Assembly (NCBI RefSeq): GCF_027244095.1
Contig: NC_069669.1
Location: 11,000,501 to 11,064,500 of the forward strand
Reading direction: 5' to 3'
DNA from: Hemicordylus capensis
Lineage: Eukaryota; Chordata; Lepidosauria; Squamata; Cordylidae
DNA length: 64,000 nucleotides
Under the pieces are notes generated by a model. It was not told the origin of the DNA, ran no database searches, and saw only the letters and a list, made by a program, of their open reading frames with translations. This document shows positions 44,956-56,660 of this stretch, one piece after another (position 1 is the stretch's first letter; each line of letters starts with the position of its first letter). The position numbers and the translations under genes were made by a program.

Positions 44956-45893
44956 CTAGAAGACACTCCGTTTTCTGCCAGCCAGGTTCCTTATGGCAGC
45001 CTTCACATCCTGGTTCCTCAGACTGTAGATGATGGGGTTCAACATGGGCGTGACGATACAGTACAGAGTTGAGACCAGGGTGTCCACCTGCAGCGAATAG
45101 CCGGCGTTGGGCCGGTTGTAATTGAACAGGGCTGTGCCAAAGAAAGTGATGACCACCGTGAGGTGGGACGTGCATGTGGAGAAGGCCTTGTGCCTACCCT
45201 CGGCTGAGCGAATCCGAAGGATGGCCAAAGTGATGAAGACGTAGGAGACGACGATGAATACGCAGGGGCTGATCCCGATGAAAATACTGGCTGTGTGAAG
45301 GACAGCATTATTCAGGGCGGTGTCGGAGCAGGAGAGCTCCAAGAGCGGGGGGACGTCGCACATAAAATGGCGGATCTCCTTGGGCCCACAGAAGGACAAG
45401 GTAGACGCCAGGAGGGTGTGGAGGAGGGAGTTCAGGAAACCACCTGCCCAAGACCCAGCCACCATCTGGAGACAGACTTTCCTGTTCATCATGACCGTAT
45501 AGAGTAGCGGATGGCATATGGCTACGTATCTGTCGTAAGCCATCGCCGCGAGGAGGATGCACTCCGAGCCGACACACGAAACGAGGGCGAAGATTTGGGC
45601 CATGCACCCGGCATAGGAGATGGTCTTTGCATCTCGGAGGAAGTTTGCGAGCATCTGAGGGATGGTGGCGGACACGTAGCACACGTCGACGAAGGACAGA
45701 TTGCCAAGGAGAAAGTACATGGGGGTGTGGAGGGGGCGGCTGGCGGTAACAAGGAGGAGGATGAGCAGGTTCCCCATCAAGGTCACCGTATAAAGGACGA
45801 GGAAGACCAGGAAGAAAAGTACTTGCAATTCAGGATGGTCGGAGAATCCCAGGAGAATGAACTCTTCGATGGAGGTTTGGTTCTCTGGGTTTC
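44956..45893 (-). CDS. Olfactory receptor, class II, coding exon (no in-frame ATG)
   Basis: A seven-helix odorant receptor of the cell membrane of olfactory neurons. The frame is open for about 312 codons and has all family marks: an NQTS glycosylation site, PMYFLLGNLSFVD after helix 1, MAYDRYVAICHPL at the end of helix 3, KAFSTCTSHL before helix 6 and PMLNPIIYSLRN in helix 7. It reads most like the OR5V1-type group, from memory, so I give no symbol. No in-frame ATG precedes the first helix: the frame runs back to TAG at 45,976-45,978 without one. A good splice acceptor (ttgttcttgttcctag) ends at 45,894, so the start codon may lie in an upstream exon. Otherwise the start has been lost and this is a recent pseudogene. 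Confidence 0.85.
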
Positions 45894-45999
45894 CTAGGAA
45901 CAAGAACAACCATGAAACTACAACAGCAATGAAACTGCAGAAGTCATTGCTACTGGTGGTGTCATGGCCAGAAGTCTAAATATTTACTTTACTTACTTA

Positions 46000-46180
46000 C
46001 AGGTGAAACTCGAAAAATTAGAATATCGTGCAAAAGTTCATTAATTTCAGTAATGCAAATTAAAAGGTGAAACTGATATATGAGATAGACGCATTACATG
46101 CAAAGCGAGATAAGTCAAGCCTTAATTTGTTATAATTGTGATGATCATGGCGTACAGCTCAAAGCCTCCCCGTAAACACG
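46000..46180 (+). mobile_element. Probable DNA-transposon fragment
   Basis: Reads aggtgaaactcgaaaaatta, then gcaaagcgagataagtcaag. I recall this text as a widespread vertebrate DNA-transposon end but cannot name the family with certainty. It lies just upstream of the olfactory receptor exon. Confidence 0.4.
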
Positions 46181-46950
46181 TGGTAAAACCTGCTGTGCGT
46201 AGAAGTCCCTGGAGGTTTTTCACGCATGGCTCTATGCCTTGGGGTATCTGAAGAGCAAATCTGCTTCACAGCAGATCTGAGGCACTTTAATTCGAGGGAT
46301 TCGATGGACCATTCGCATAGCCATCAGCACCTCCTTCAACATCTTCGGAGAAAGCAGAAACCCCCGGAGCTTTTTCCAAAAGCTGCTGGGAAAAGAGGAT
46401 TTTTTTTACCCTGGACATAACTCAGGCTAAGCCAGAATTCGCAGCCTCCGTTCAGTGAGAATCAAAGCCCTGTCTGTCCTGGTCCCTGATAGCCCGCAGG
46501 GAGGTTGGATTAAATCCAGCAAATATGTGGACTAGCACACTCCAATCAGGAATGGATTCAGGGGGAAATGCACTGTCTGTAAAACTTCTGGTGGGTTTTT
46601 GTTTTGGATATTTTAATTTGGATATAATTTTTTAAAATCAATAAAATTAATAATAGTGCCCAAACGGCTTCTGAACACCACCTACCACGGCTGGCTTCAG
46701 TACTCATGTTGGATGTCATAGGATGCTGGTGACAGGGACATGGAGAAGTGAGGCCGGGAAATATTCTCAGCTACCTGTAGGCATGGATGAAATCAGAATT
46801 AAATAGGGGCCGTGAAGGAGCATTCGAGAATCTGTTCTAATCAAGTCTGTGATTAGAAGTGGCTGTAATGGGTTAAGGTAGCTACTCTCTGCTGGGAATG
46901 TATCCATCGGCTTAACAGACTTCTTGCTTAATTTGGGATCTGTGCTGGGT
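46181..46950. other. No gene seen
   Basis: Unique-looking sequence; no splice-bounded open frame or known repeat recognised. Confidence 0.4.
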
Positions 46951-46954
46951 TTAG

Positions 46955-47222
46955 GGATGTCCCCAAGGAGGCGCCGAACCAGTTTGGGCGCCTGCATCCA
47001 AACTGGTTCAGCGGGACGGGGATCGGTTCCCTTAAAAAGCAAGCAAGCAGGTCCTTACCTGCTCTTCTGCCACCCCACCGCTTTTCCAGGCGTAGACTTT
47101 TGTAAAGCGAGCACCGCGCCCAGAAAATTGGAGGGGCAGCAGAGGAGCAGGTAAGGACCTGCTTATCTGCTTTTAAAGGAACGGAACCCCACCCTGTCCA
47201 CAGCTGCCTGAGCACATCCCTA
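46955..47222. mobile_element. Foldback MITE with agggatg ends
   Basis: Inverted arms: gcaggtccttacctgctctt pairs with gagcaggtaaggacctgctt, and the outer ends carry agggatg / catccct. No frame inside. Confidence 0.7.
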
Positions 47223-47301
47223 GGTGGGTTAAACTTTATATATGTATGTATTTTAATAACGCATTCTAAACTTTCCCCCTCAAAGTGGTGCCCAAAGGAG
47301 T

Positions 47302-47595
47302 TAGGAACATAGGAAGCTGCCTTCTACTGAGTCAGACCATCGGTCTATCTAGCTCAGTAATGTCGACCCAGACTGGCAGTGGCTTCTCCAAGGTTGCAGG
47401 CAAGAGTCTCTCTCAGCCCTACCTTGGAGATGTCAGGAAGGGAACTTAAAACCTTCTGCATGCAAGCAGGAAGGTGCTCTTCCCAGAGCAGCCCCATAGG
47501 GATAACATCTTACAGTCCTCACACATAGTCTCCCATTCAAATGCAAACCAGGGCAGACCCTGCTTAGCAAAGGGGACAATTCATGCTTGCTACAC
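47302..47595 (-). mobile_element. 5S/tRNA chimeric SINE
   Basis: Tail to 5S-like head (tgcaaaccagggcagaccct, gcttagc). A CR1 3' piece follows. Confidence 0.85.
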
Positions 47596-47639
47596 TTTAA
47601 AAACCATCCAACCACCACAACCCAAAAGAGTCGTGGTGG

Positions 47640-47775
47640 AGTATTTTCCAATGGAAATGTTCAATCAGAAGCTGGACAGGCATCTGTCAGGGATGTTGGA
47701 GCAGATTCCTGCACTGAGTCAAGGGGTCAGACTAGAAGGCCTCTGAGTTCCCCTCCAACTCAGACCTTCTATCAT
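47640..47775 (+). mobile_element. CR1 LINE 3' end
   Basis: Reads NQKLDRHLSGMLEQ in translation and then the typical end with gggtcagactagaaggcctc and ccttctatcattctta, the CR1 3' terminus. Confidence 0.75.
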
Positions 47776-48600
47776 TCTTACAAATGAAATGGAACAGACA
47801 GAGCACTACATTTATGGGAAGCCTCTCCACCAGGCAGGCTATGTGTATAATTTTTGTGCTTGCAGCGGTAACAATAAATACTTCTTCTGGAATGTTGGCA
47901 CCTCCATGTAATCTGACTGCCTTGCACATCAGATGAAACATTTGTGCAGGCTGATAAACATGGAAGCCACAACACTGCTGCAGCTGTTAATAGCATTGTT
48001 CCAAGGCCATCCTTTGTTTGACGGACGACTTGCAAATTGGGCAGAATGATTGGCTGATGTTTTGTGAATGGGAGCTAAATAGCAATTGACTGGTCTCCTG
48101 ATTGCTGGAAATCACTCCCCAGGTTTCAAGCAGCAGAGCTTGGAGGCGGTAGAGGCACCCCTCCAGCTAAGGGAAGAGGACAGAAGAGCAGCGGAAGGCA
48201 GCTTTATAGTCTAAAATTAGGCTTTTTGTTTCCGGATCCACATCACTGGTTGCCACCAGTGGCCAGGAGGACAGGATGGAGAAACATCGTTAAATCATGG
48301 AGAGGTGAGGAGAAGGCCCAGAACTTGGTGATACAGCACAAGCGTTGCGTGCAGAAAATCCCTAGCATCTCCACTGGAAAGGACGCTAGGCAGGTAGCAA
48401 GGTTGGGAAGGACCTCTGTTTGAATGCTTGGAGAGATGCTGCCAGGCTGGATAGACGAATGGTCTGACTTTAATAAGGCAGTTATGCGGGATACACAGCT
48501 GCCATTTTCAGTAGCAGTGGGGAGTATATCATAGCATCTAGATTGGGCATATCACGATGCCCATATCTCGGGCAGGGGGTGGGGAATTGGTTATATTGGT
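47776..48600. other. No gene seen
   Basis: Unique-looking sequence, no repeat or splice-bounded frame recognised. Confidence 0.4.
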
Positions 48601-48607
48601 TGGAGAG

Positions 48608-49357
48608 GAGAGCTGGCCTTGTGGTAGCAAGCCTGACTTGTCCCCTTAGCTAAGCAGGGTCTGCCCTGGTTGCATATGAATGGGAGACTAGAAATGTGAG
48701 CACTGGAAGATATTCCCATTTAGGGAATGGAGCCACTCTGGGAAGAGTAGATTTCGAGTTCCCTCCCTGGCAGCATCTCCAAGATAGGACAAGATTTATT
48801 TATTTTTATATAGGACAAGATTTTTTTATTGAACCAACAAACTACCAAAGCATCCAGTACGTTGCCAATTCTATACAAAGTGGTTGTTTGTACATGATAT
48901 ATCTACAAAGATTTACAAACAAGGATTTGGAAACCCACAAGGTTATGAAGTATATGCAGGTAGTACTGTAACTCAGGGGTGGGGGATTTCAAGGCACATC
49001 AGGTAATCGGGGGGGTTACGTCCGACATCCATTTCCACAATTTGTCCCATTGCTGTTTAGAAGAGATACTCTTGTCTTTTTGCACATAACCATACAAACT
49101 TTTCCAAAAGAGATTTACTGTCTCATCTGCGTGAACCTCTTGGTCGCGTCTTCCCTCCCTATTCCTATGCAGCAGCATTGCATAAATGACATACAGGTTT
49201 ACTAACCTGATTACGAGAAGGGGAACGTTCCAGTTCAGGGCTGAGAGAGACTCCTGCCTGCAACCTTGGAGAAGCCGCTGCCAGTCTGTGAAGACAATAC
49301 TGAGCTAGATAGACCAATGGTCTGACTCAATATATGGCAGCTTCCTATGTTCTTATG
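48608..49357 (+). mobile_element. 5S/tRNA chimeric SINE split by an L1-like fragment
   Basis: 5S-like head and middle at 48,608-48,788, tail at 49,240-49,357. The intervening 450 bp is L1-like, so the SINE is older than that insertion. Confidence 0.8.
48790..49236 (-). mobile_element. L1-like LINE 3' fragment
   Basis: The - strand reads as degraded coding-like text ending in gaacc..., followed by an A-rich end (aaaaaaatc on -). The repeated ataggacaagat at 48,785 and 48,812 suggests a two-step or complex insertion. The family call is tentative. Confidence 0.5.
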
Positions 49358-49639
49358 TACCTCCAGTTGAAGATACTACAAAATTCAGCTCTTATTCTAG
49401 AATGCTTCTACGTCTGTATTACTCACGTACAGTGCTATATTCTCTCTACCATTGCAAACCATACATTCTTTAGTACGCAGCCGTGTTTTATCGGGAAATT
49501 CTAGTCACTGTTGCTTTTCTAAACCATATGCTAAACATTCTCTAATAAAAGTCAATCTGCTTTTTTCCCCTCAGCTGTCGAGGCTGTGTTAGTGGGAAAC
49601 ACCTATCCTGAGTTGAGCTGCGAAGGACAGTATTGTTAA

Positions 49640-49842
49640 ATACAGTTCATTCGCGATACAAAATTGTGCCTTATGCAAGAGAAGACCATTTTCAAGGCTT
49701 ACCGGTTGCCCTTGTGCTTTGAGTATCTAAAACTTCCTTCAAATAGTGACTACAGGAGATGCTGTCATCCTCACATGGATTCAGTACATATGTTATGGGG
49801 TTGCCTTACCAAACATAGTTTCTGGAAGGAGGTTAACATTTC
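49640..49842 (+). mobile_element. L1 ORF2 fragment
   Basis: Reads HMDSVHMLWGCLTKHSFWKEV, close to the L1 pattern H..W.C......FW..V near the ORF2 C-terminus. A further scrap with SDKWSEIWDDFLE lies at 51,505-51,560. Confidence 0.65.
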
Positions 49843-49939
49843 AGAGCCGGCCCTGGGGTTTTCAGCACCCTAGGCAAAGTTTGATTTTGGCACAACCACT
49901 CGCATCCAGCCGAGAAGTACGGAGGCCCAGCTTTACACA

Positions 49940-50505
49940 GGAACATAGGAAGCTGCCATATACTGAGTCAGACCCTTGGTCCATTTAGCTCAGTATTGTC
50001 TACCCAGACTGGCAGCAGCGGCTTCTCCAAGGTTGCAGACAGGAGTCTCTCTCTCAGCCCTATCTTGGAGATGCTGTCACGGAGGGAACTTAGAACCTTC
50101 TGCATGCAAGCAGGCAGGTGCTCTTCCTAGAGTGGCTCCATCCCCTATGGGGAATATCTTGCAGTGCTCATACATGTTGTCTCCCTTTCAAATGTAAACC
50201 AGGGTAGAACCTGCTTAGCAAATAGCCAGCATGGTGTAGTGGTTAGAGTGCTGGACTAGGACCGGGGAGACCGGAGTTCAAATCCCCATTCAGCCATGAG
50301 ACTTGCTGGGTGACTCTGGGCCAGTCACTTCTCTCTCAGCCTAACCTACTTCACAGGGTTGTTGTGAGGAGAAACCTAAGTATGTAGTACACTGCTCTGG
50401 GATCCTTGGAGGAAGAGCGGGATATAAAATGTAAAAAATAAATAAAATAAAATAAAATAATAAAGGGGACAATTCATGCTTGCTACCACAAGACTAGCTC
50501 TCCTT
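49940..50505 (-). mobile_element. 5S/tRNA chimeric SINE split by a Sauria SINE
   Basis: Pieces 49,940-50,221 and 50,462-50,505 flank the Sauria SINE at 50,222-50,461, which broke the 5S-like head after gcttagcaaat. Confidence 0.85.
50222..50461 (+). mobile_element. Sauria-type SINE, full length, nested
   Basis: Head gtgtagtggttagagtgctg, BovB-like tail and an (AAAAT)n end. Nearly the same as 35,697-35,920. Confidence 0.9.
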
Positions 50506-51116
50506 TAACTTGAGCCACACAGGCTGCTCTTTCACCAGGACAAATGACCAGCCTGCATGGATATGCAAATAACCAGCCCACAACGGTGTGAGGATACAGT
50601 GGGAGAAGGTTTCCAGTCTACTGTGGAAGCAGAACTCTAACACCTCAGAGATGAAAAGAGGCTGCTGCTGTCAGTTTGGAAATCCAGCCTGGGACCACTT
50701 CTTTTTGGAAATCAGTGCCGAAGCAGGCAATAATCCATCTTCAAGAGAGGGAGTGTGGCTTATGAGACCCGCTGTTTCTTGGGGGCTGGGGTTCAAGGAA
50801 CCAAGAAGTGGGTTATGGGACGCAGAATATGCTACATCTTCTGAGAGCAGGGTGCAGGATTCCATCCTACATTCTCACGCCACTGGGCAGTACTTCAGGG
50901 AGAGGAAGCAAAATAGGCAGGGCTATATTCGGGCACTGTTTATGTGGCCCCCAAGAATGGGCACCCTCCGTGACCACCTAGATCTGCCTAATGAACAGGT
51001 CAACACATTAGAATTAATTTGGTGATGAACACACTTCTGGAGCTGAAGGGCTTCCGTGCAGTATATTGCTGTACATCCCAGACATTTGGAGGCTCAATCT
51101 GAGCTCTAAACAATGT
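50506..51116. other. No gene assigned
   Basis: An open + frame of 145 codons (50,588-51,025) has no recognisable domain and no supporting splice or codon signal. Treated as chance or old repeat. Confidence 0.4.
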
Positions 51117-51430
51117 GGTCATTCACACAAGCGAAAACTGGGTTCTACCCAGGTTTGGAAGCTGTGTGTGCTCCCAGTTTTTGGTTGTGTGGAAGCAAGG
51201 GAGGAGGAAAACCTGGGTAGAAGAAGGGATTGTGTGGAAGCAAGGCGGGAGGAAAGCCTGGGTAGAAGAAGTGATTGTGTGGAAGCAAGGCGGGAGGAAA
51301 ACCTGGGTAGAAGCGTTTGTGTGGAAGCAAGGTAGGAGCTTGCTTTCAGTTTCCCACACAACCAGCGACTGGGAACACACACAGCTCCCAAAACCCAGGT
51401 AGAACACAGGTGTTTATTGTGTGAATGGCC
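51117..51430. mobile_element. Foldback element with internal 45-bp tandem units
   Basis: Termini GGTCATTCACACAA and its inverse TTGTGTGAATGGCC, with inner inverted arms (ctgggttctacccaggttt against aacccaggtagaacac). Three units starting gtgtggaagcaagg stand at about 51,187, 51,232 and 51,277. A relative lies at 63,482 and a short one at 57,418-57,508. Confidence 0.8.
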
Positions 51431-51597
51431 TCAGTGGCTATGAAGAGGTCCGGTATGTACGATTAATACTGCGATAGTGGGAAAGAATATGGTTAAGGCA
51501 AACAAATCTGATAAATGGTCAGAGATTTGGGATGACTTCCTAGAGCTGCATACACCATAAGAGCCTGTTTACTAACAGCTTTATCTGAAAATATAAA

Positions 51598-52394
51598 GGT
51601 GTATGTCTTTCTTTTACCTGCCTCTCCCCGTCTTCCTTCTCTCTCTTCCTTCTCTTTCTCCTCCTTCCTTTTGCCTCTTTTTCTCTCCTTCCTCCCATCT
51701 GGCTTGTTGCTGGGGAGAAGGCAGGTTTGGGGGCACGGTGGGGGGACTCAGGCTGGCAGGGGGCGGAAATGGACCAATTGAAACCCCATCGGTCTTTGCC
51801 ATAAAACTGTCAATACTGAATAAGCGACAGAAAAGGAGGCTTACCTCACTGATCACCAAGGTCTGTGGAAACGTGCCGTCTACCTGATGTGGTATTTAAA
51901 AGGGACTCCATGCCTCTGAGGATTTATCCACAGCAGTAGATCAATTTGTTCATGGGACTTCAGCCCTCACAGACAATTAAGGAGGGAAGATTTCCAAGTT
52001 TGCACTTGGATTTTTCAGGAGGCAATCTCTCAGCTGTGGCCCCCTGCAATGGAGAAGAGGGAAGGTCCAGTACAAATGCATATCTGTCTTCTCCTGCTCC
52101 TGTTTTCTATGCAGAACTTTGGATCTGTTTGGCCGGAGCTGGTGTCAGGGACTAGCATTGCTGGGCGGGTGCTGAGGGCCTGGGGTTCTTTTCTCAAGAG
52201 GTCCTTCTGATTATCCCAAAGACCACCTCTGTGCCCAGAGCTTTCATGAGATAGTCGCGCAGAAGGGCGGTGATCCCTTCCTTGTGGCCTGCCAAAATTG
52301 CGGGCAGGGTGTGTGTGTGTGTGGCACGAAGTAGCATTGCCAACTCTGATTTTTTAAATAAAAATTAAAGACAAAAATATCTGCTGTTTTAAAT
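51598..52394. other. CT-rich stretch, then sequence with no gene seen
   Basis: 51,598-51,710 is strongly CT-rich. The remainder has no recognised repeat or gene. Confidence 0.4.
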
Positions 52395-52433
<39 letters not shown>

Positions 52434-52650
52434 TTTAATTGTTTTATGTTAACCACCCAGAGATGAAAGTTTGGGCGGTATATAAGTTTGATGAATGAAT
52501 AAATAAAATAAATAAATAATAAATAAAGTAAAATAAATAAATAACTGTTTTGACTCAGTTCAAATTCTGTTCTTATTGTTTGCTTTGTAAACCGCCACGA
52601 GATCTTGGCATGGGGTGGTATAGGAATGTAATCAATAAAATAAAATAAAA
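52395..52650 (+). repeat. (GT)n microsatellite and two LINE-3'-like tails
   Basis: GT run at 52,395-52,433, then gggcggtatataagtttgat and a second tail (gtaaaccgccacgagatctt), each ending in AAATA-type repeats. Confidence 0.65.
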
Positions 52651-53479
52651 ATAAATAAAAATATACATACGTTGAAATACATCATAGGCTTCATAACACT
52701 GCAGGACCACACCAATCCTGATGCTTAGCCTACGCACCCAGTACACATTTTTTTTAAAAGTATGCACCAATCAAACTTCCATACAGAAAAAGGAAAAAAG
52801 AGAGATGGCATCATTCAGCCTCCCTGGTTATCATTTCCTCTCAGCTGGCTGGAGTGACTCCCTTTAAAATAATTGCCATCATCATTTCTTATGCTCTTGA
52901 TCCTATCATTTCACTCAAGTTTTCCTGACTGTAGTTATTACTCCACCACCTTCTAAACTTATTTCAATCACTTTCAAATCCGGTCTGAGCTTTTACTTCC
53001 TCATTTTCTCTCTCTTCATTTTAATGCATGCACTTGTTTTCTCCAGCGTTGCCAACTCTGATTGCAGCTATTCCTGGAGACACCACCACCCCCTCCACCC
53101 GCAAATAATATTTCCCCCCCATAAAAATCAAGCCACTAGAATCTCCAGAATGACTTTCAAGGGTCGTATGGAGCTGGATCCGGATTCCTGGAGACACCAG
53201 GCCAGTCGGTGGTGGTGGTGGGGTGGGGGGGAACGCAACCCTACAGACTGGGAGTTTGTGGAGGGCCCCTTAAAACCTGGAGCCAGACCTCCTTCAATGT
53301 TTTTGGTGTGAACCGGTTTTCCTTGGGGAAATAGAAGTGGCTTGCCCCCACCCCCACCCCCGCAATTTCTGTTTCAGAAAGCTTAGCATGTGGGACACCC
53401 ATCCCGAAATGCAAGTGGACTCTTCTGGGTCTTGCTCAGTTTTTATTCCGGTGCTGCCACAATGGTGTGGGTGCTTATT
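52651..53479. other. No gene seen
   Basis: AT-rich then mixed sequence. The phrase gttgccaactctgattgcag with 'attcctggagacacca' (53,048-53,085, and again near 53,185) marks an unnamed internal repetition. Confidence 0.4.
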
Positions 53480-54016
53480 TATTTTATTTTACTTTCACAT
53501 TTATATCGCGCTCTTCTGCCAAGGAGCCCAGAGTGGCGCCCATGGTTATGTTTTGCCTCACAACAACCCTGCGAGGTAGGTTAGGCTGAGATATAGGAAC
53601 ATAGGAAGCTGCCATATACTGAGTCAGACCCTTGGTCTATCTAGCTCAGGATTGTCTTCACAGACTGGCAGCGGCTTCTCCAAGGTTGCAGGCAGGAGTC
53701 TCTCTCTCAGCCCTATCTTGAAGAAGCTGCCAGGGAGGAAACTTGGAACCTTCTGCTCTTCCCAGAGTGGCTCCATCCCCTGAGGGGAATATCTTCCAGT
53801 GCTCACACATCAAGTCTCCCATTCATATGCATCCAGGGCAAACCCTGCTTAGCTAAGGGGACAAGTCATGCTTGCTACCACCAGACCAGCTCTCCTCCCA
53901 GACCCAGATACGTGGCTGGCTCAGATTCACCCAGTGAGTTTCATGGGTGAACGGGGATTTGAACTCAGGTCTCCCTGGTCCTTGACCAACACTCTAACCA
54001 CTACACCACCCTGGCT
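53480..54016 (-). mobile_element. Sauria-type SINE split by a 5S/tRNA SINE
   Basis: BovB-like tail at 53,480-53,593 and tRNA-like head at 53,905-54,016. The 5S/tRNA SINE between them is younger here, the reverse order to 44.3 and 50.2 kb. Confidence 0.85.
53595..53898 (-). mobile_element. 5S/tRNA chimeric SINE, full length, nested
   Basis: Starts taggaacataggaagctgcc and ends ...ccaccagaccagctctcctc on +. Confidence 0.9.
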
Positions 54017-54394
54017 CAATCACGCAGCTGGGATCAGAACAATGATTCAATGTTAAGGACAGGAGCAATTTTCAGTGCCTCCACAGCTGCAGTCCTTAAA
54101 CGTCGACACAGCTGAATGTGTGAATGGGCTCCATTGAAAAGTGGTGTTTTCATACCTTCCAATATTTTGCTGATCAAATTAGCAACATGCCCGTTAATGG
54201 GGTCATTCAGGGCAGCGTAGCCAAGCAACCTGGGTGGGTGGGTTTACTACATACTAGTAGGAGAAGCCCATCACCAACTGGGCAGTCATTTTATTACTTA
54301 TAGGAATGCTCAAGAAATTAAATATATGTAATAGAATTTTTTAATTAATATGCCTGGAAAATATAGAATACTTTGTAGTATACAAAGTGTAGTA

Positions 54395-54600
54395 TAGTGG
54401 TTAGAGAGTTGGGTAGGAGTGGGGAGACCCGAGTTCAAATCCCCATTCAGCCATGAAACTGAATGGGTGGCTCTGGGCCAGTTGCTTCTCTCTCAGCCTA
54501 ACCTACCTCACAGGGCTGTTGTGAACACGCTCTGTATGCCACTCTGGCTTCTAAGAGGAAGGGCGGGATGAAAATGTTAAAAATGAATGAATAAATAAAT
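54395..54600 (+). mobile_element. Sauria-type SINE
   Basis: Head tatagtggttagagagttgg diverged, gagttcaaatccccattcag kept, tail with gggcgggatgaaaatg and an (AATA)n end. Confidence 0.85.
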
Positions 54601-54749
54601 GAGAAGTTGCAATTCTTCCAATCTCAAACTGTTCTTTTACTTCTCATTCTCTATTATAATTATATTGAATATAAATATTATATTTATTGTATGTAATATA
54701 ATATATATAATAATTTACACACACACATACACACACACACGTCCTTTGT

Positions 54750-55109
54750 CAATCGTGGGTTTCCGAATCGCAGCTTTGAGTGTCTGTGACTCGGAAATTG
54801 GTGTGACCCGAGAATCTGTGGTTTGGTGACTTTAAAAAAATTGGTGGCTTTTGGGGGGATTTCTGGGGTCTGGGAGTCATTTCTGGAGTTCAGGGGGTGA
54901 TTTGGGGGGGTTAGGGTCATTTCCAGGGTCAGGGGGTCATTTTGGGGGGCCAGGGTGATTTTCTCTATTTTTTTCTTTATTTTTAGGTACTTTCCCAATC
55001 GGGATTCCCCTAACCCCCTGTTTCCTATTAATTTCAATGCCTTGTCAATTGCGAATTCACCAACCGCGGGGGATTCCAGGAATAGAACCCTCGCGGTTGG
55101 TGAGGGACG

Positions 55110-55117
<8 letters not shown>
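54750..55117. mobile_element. Possible pogo/Tigger-like fragment with G-rich tandem core
   Basis: The right end ctcgcggttggtgagggacg resembles terminal repeats of pogo-type elements read inward. The core (54,838-54,958) repeats 'gggggtcattt'-like words. The left end tttgtcaatcgtgggtttcc is a weak inverse of the right. Tentative. Confidence 0.35.

Positions 55118-55142
<25 letters not shown>
55114..55142 (+). repeat. (GT)n microsatellite
   Basis: About 14 GT units. Confidence 0.95.
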
Positions 55143-55146
<4 letters not shown>

Positions 55147-56140
55147 TTGTGTATGAAAATTTGTCATGGGGAAGTATGACTTTATTTCACACAAACACAC
55201 CCACAAACTCTTCAAAACGTATAATTAGTTGGCATACAAGACCCGACAGTGACATGACGTGTAACAAAAACACAAAACCTCTTTATTTCTGACAGCTCAA
55301 AAGTGTTAGGAGGAGGCAAACCTTTTTAGCCCTACTAAGTCTGAAATTCAGGCGGGGTTGCGTGGGTGAGATAGAATTTGCCTGGGGGCCGGATCCTGCC
55401 CATGGGTGCCAGCAGGCCATCTCCAGGGCTCGGGCAATGTAAACAGAGAGAAATGATTCCTAACAGACCAGACTCAACATGTCCCTTTGCGGCTGTCTTT
55501 ATTTTTTGCAGCGGTCCCTGAAGATTGCTCTGTTAATACTAACCATTAGTGGAGCACCATTAAAAGTTAATGGTACTTTTGACAAAAAGATCCTGCCTCA
55601 ACTTTCAAATGAGGTGCCAGGGGCTTTGGTATGGCCTCTGTCTTTGTTCACAACACTCTTCCATTTAAAATACTCTAATGGCTGATTTGTAGGTCTCCAG
55701 CGTGTTCCAAACTTAACACGTCCCTCGGGGTTCCAGTTAGCGAAGAACCAAAATAACGGAATACACGGGAGGTTAAGGAAAAGAAGATAGTAAAAATACG
55801 ATCATGTTTTAACACAGAGGGCGTGTGGTGTAGTGGTTAGAAGGGATTTAGATGGGACAGGCCTGGGCTCAAATCTCCATTCGGCCATGGTCCTAGGTCA
55901 GTCACTAGGGCTGTTAACATAACCCTAAACAGGCATGCTCCTGATGGGCAAAGCTCAAGGTAGGAGGAGGGGAGAGGGATCATGTGGGAGCCAGGAGCTG
56001 GGTGGGATGGGCCCAGCCAACCCACATTTTGTCCACAGCATTTTGTCGAGGGTGGATGAAAAGCCACCCTGCTCAGCTCTACCCACACGATCCCTCTCCC
56101 CTCCTCCTGCCTTGAGATTTGCAAAAATACAACCAGTGAT
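55143..56140. other. No gene seen; one SINE head fragment
   Basis: Contains a Sauria-type head piece at about 55,825-55,905 (gtggtgtagtggttagaagg). Otherwise no repeat or gene recognised. Confidence 0.4.
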
Positions 56141-56436
56141 CATAGGAACATGGGAAGCTGCCTTCTGCTGAGTCAGATCCTTGGTCCACCTAGCTGAGTA
56201 TCATCTACACAGACTGGCAGCGGCTTCTCCAGGGTTGCAAGCAGGAATTTTTCTCAGCACTATCTTGGAGATGCCAGGGAGGGAACTTGTAAACGTCTGC
56301 TTGTAAACATGCAGGTGCTCTTCCAATCTCTTACAGTGCTCACACATGTAGTCTCCCATTCAAATGCAAACCAGGGTGGGCCCTGCTTAGCAAAGGGGAC
56401 AATTCATGCTTGCTACCATAAGACCAGCGCTCCTCC
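56141..56436 (-). mobile_element. 5S/tRNA chimeric SINE
   Basis: Tail to 5S-like head (tgcaaaccagggtgggccct, gcttagc), with a short deletion in the tRNA-derived middle. A diverged Sauria tail follows at about 56,530-56,660. Confidence 0.85.
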
Positions 56437-56660
56437 CATAGATTTGGGGTGTACATGGTTCTCTGACCATGTCTGGGCACTCCTCCGACCCTAATTAGGG
56501 TCATGAGAACAGCTCCACTATCCCTCAGTCTATACTACCTCAGAGGGCTGTTGTGAGAGAGGGCGAGGGCCAGGGGGGAGAGAGAAAGAATCATATAATG
56601 TACACTTCTCTGAGCTCCATGGAGCAAGGATGGAATATAAATGTAATTAATAACAACCAA

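Noticed and set aside
50588-51025. 145-codon + frame
   Set aside because: No domain, no splice or upstream signal, surrounded by repeats.
51187-51320. CRISPR-like array
   Set aside because: The three 45-bp units are contiguous, with no unique spacers, inside a foldback element of a vertebrate genome.
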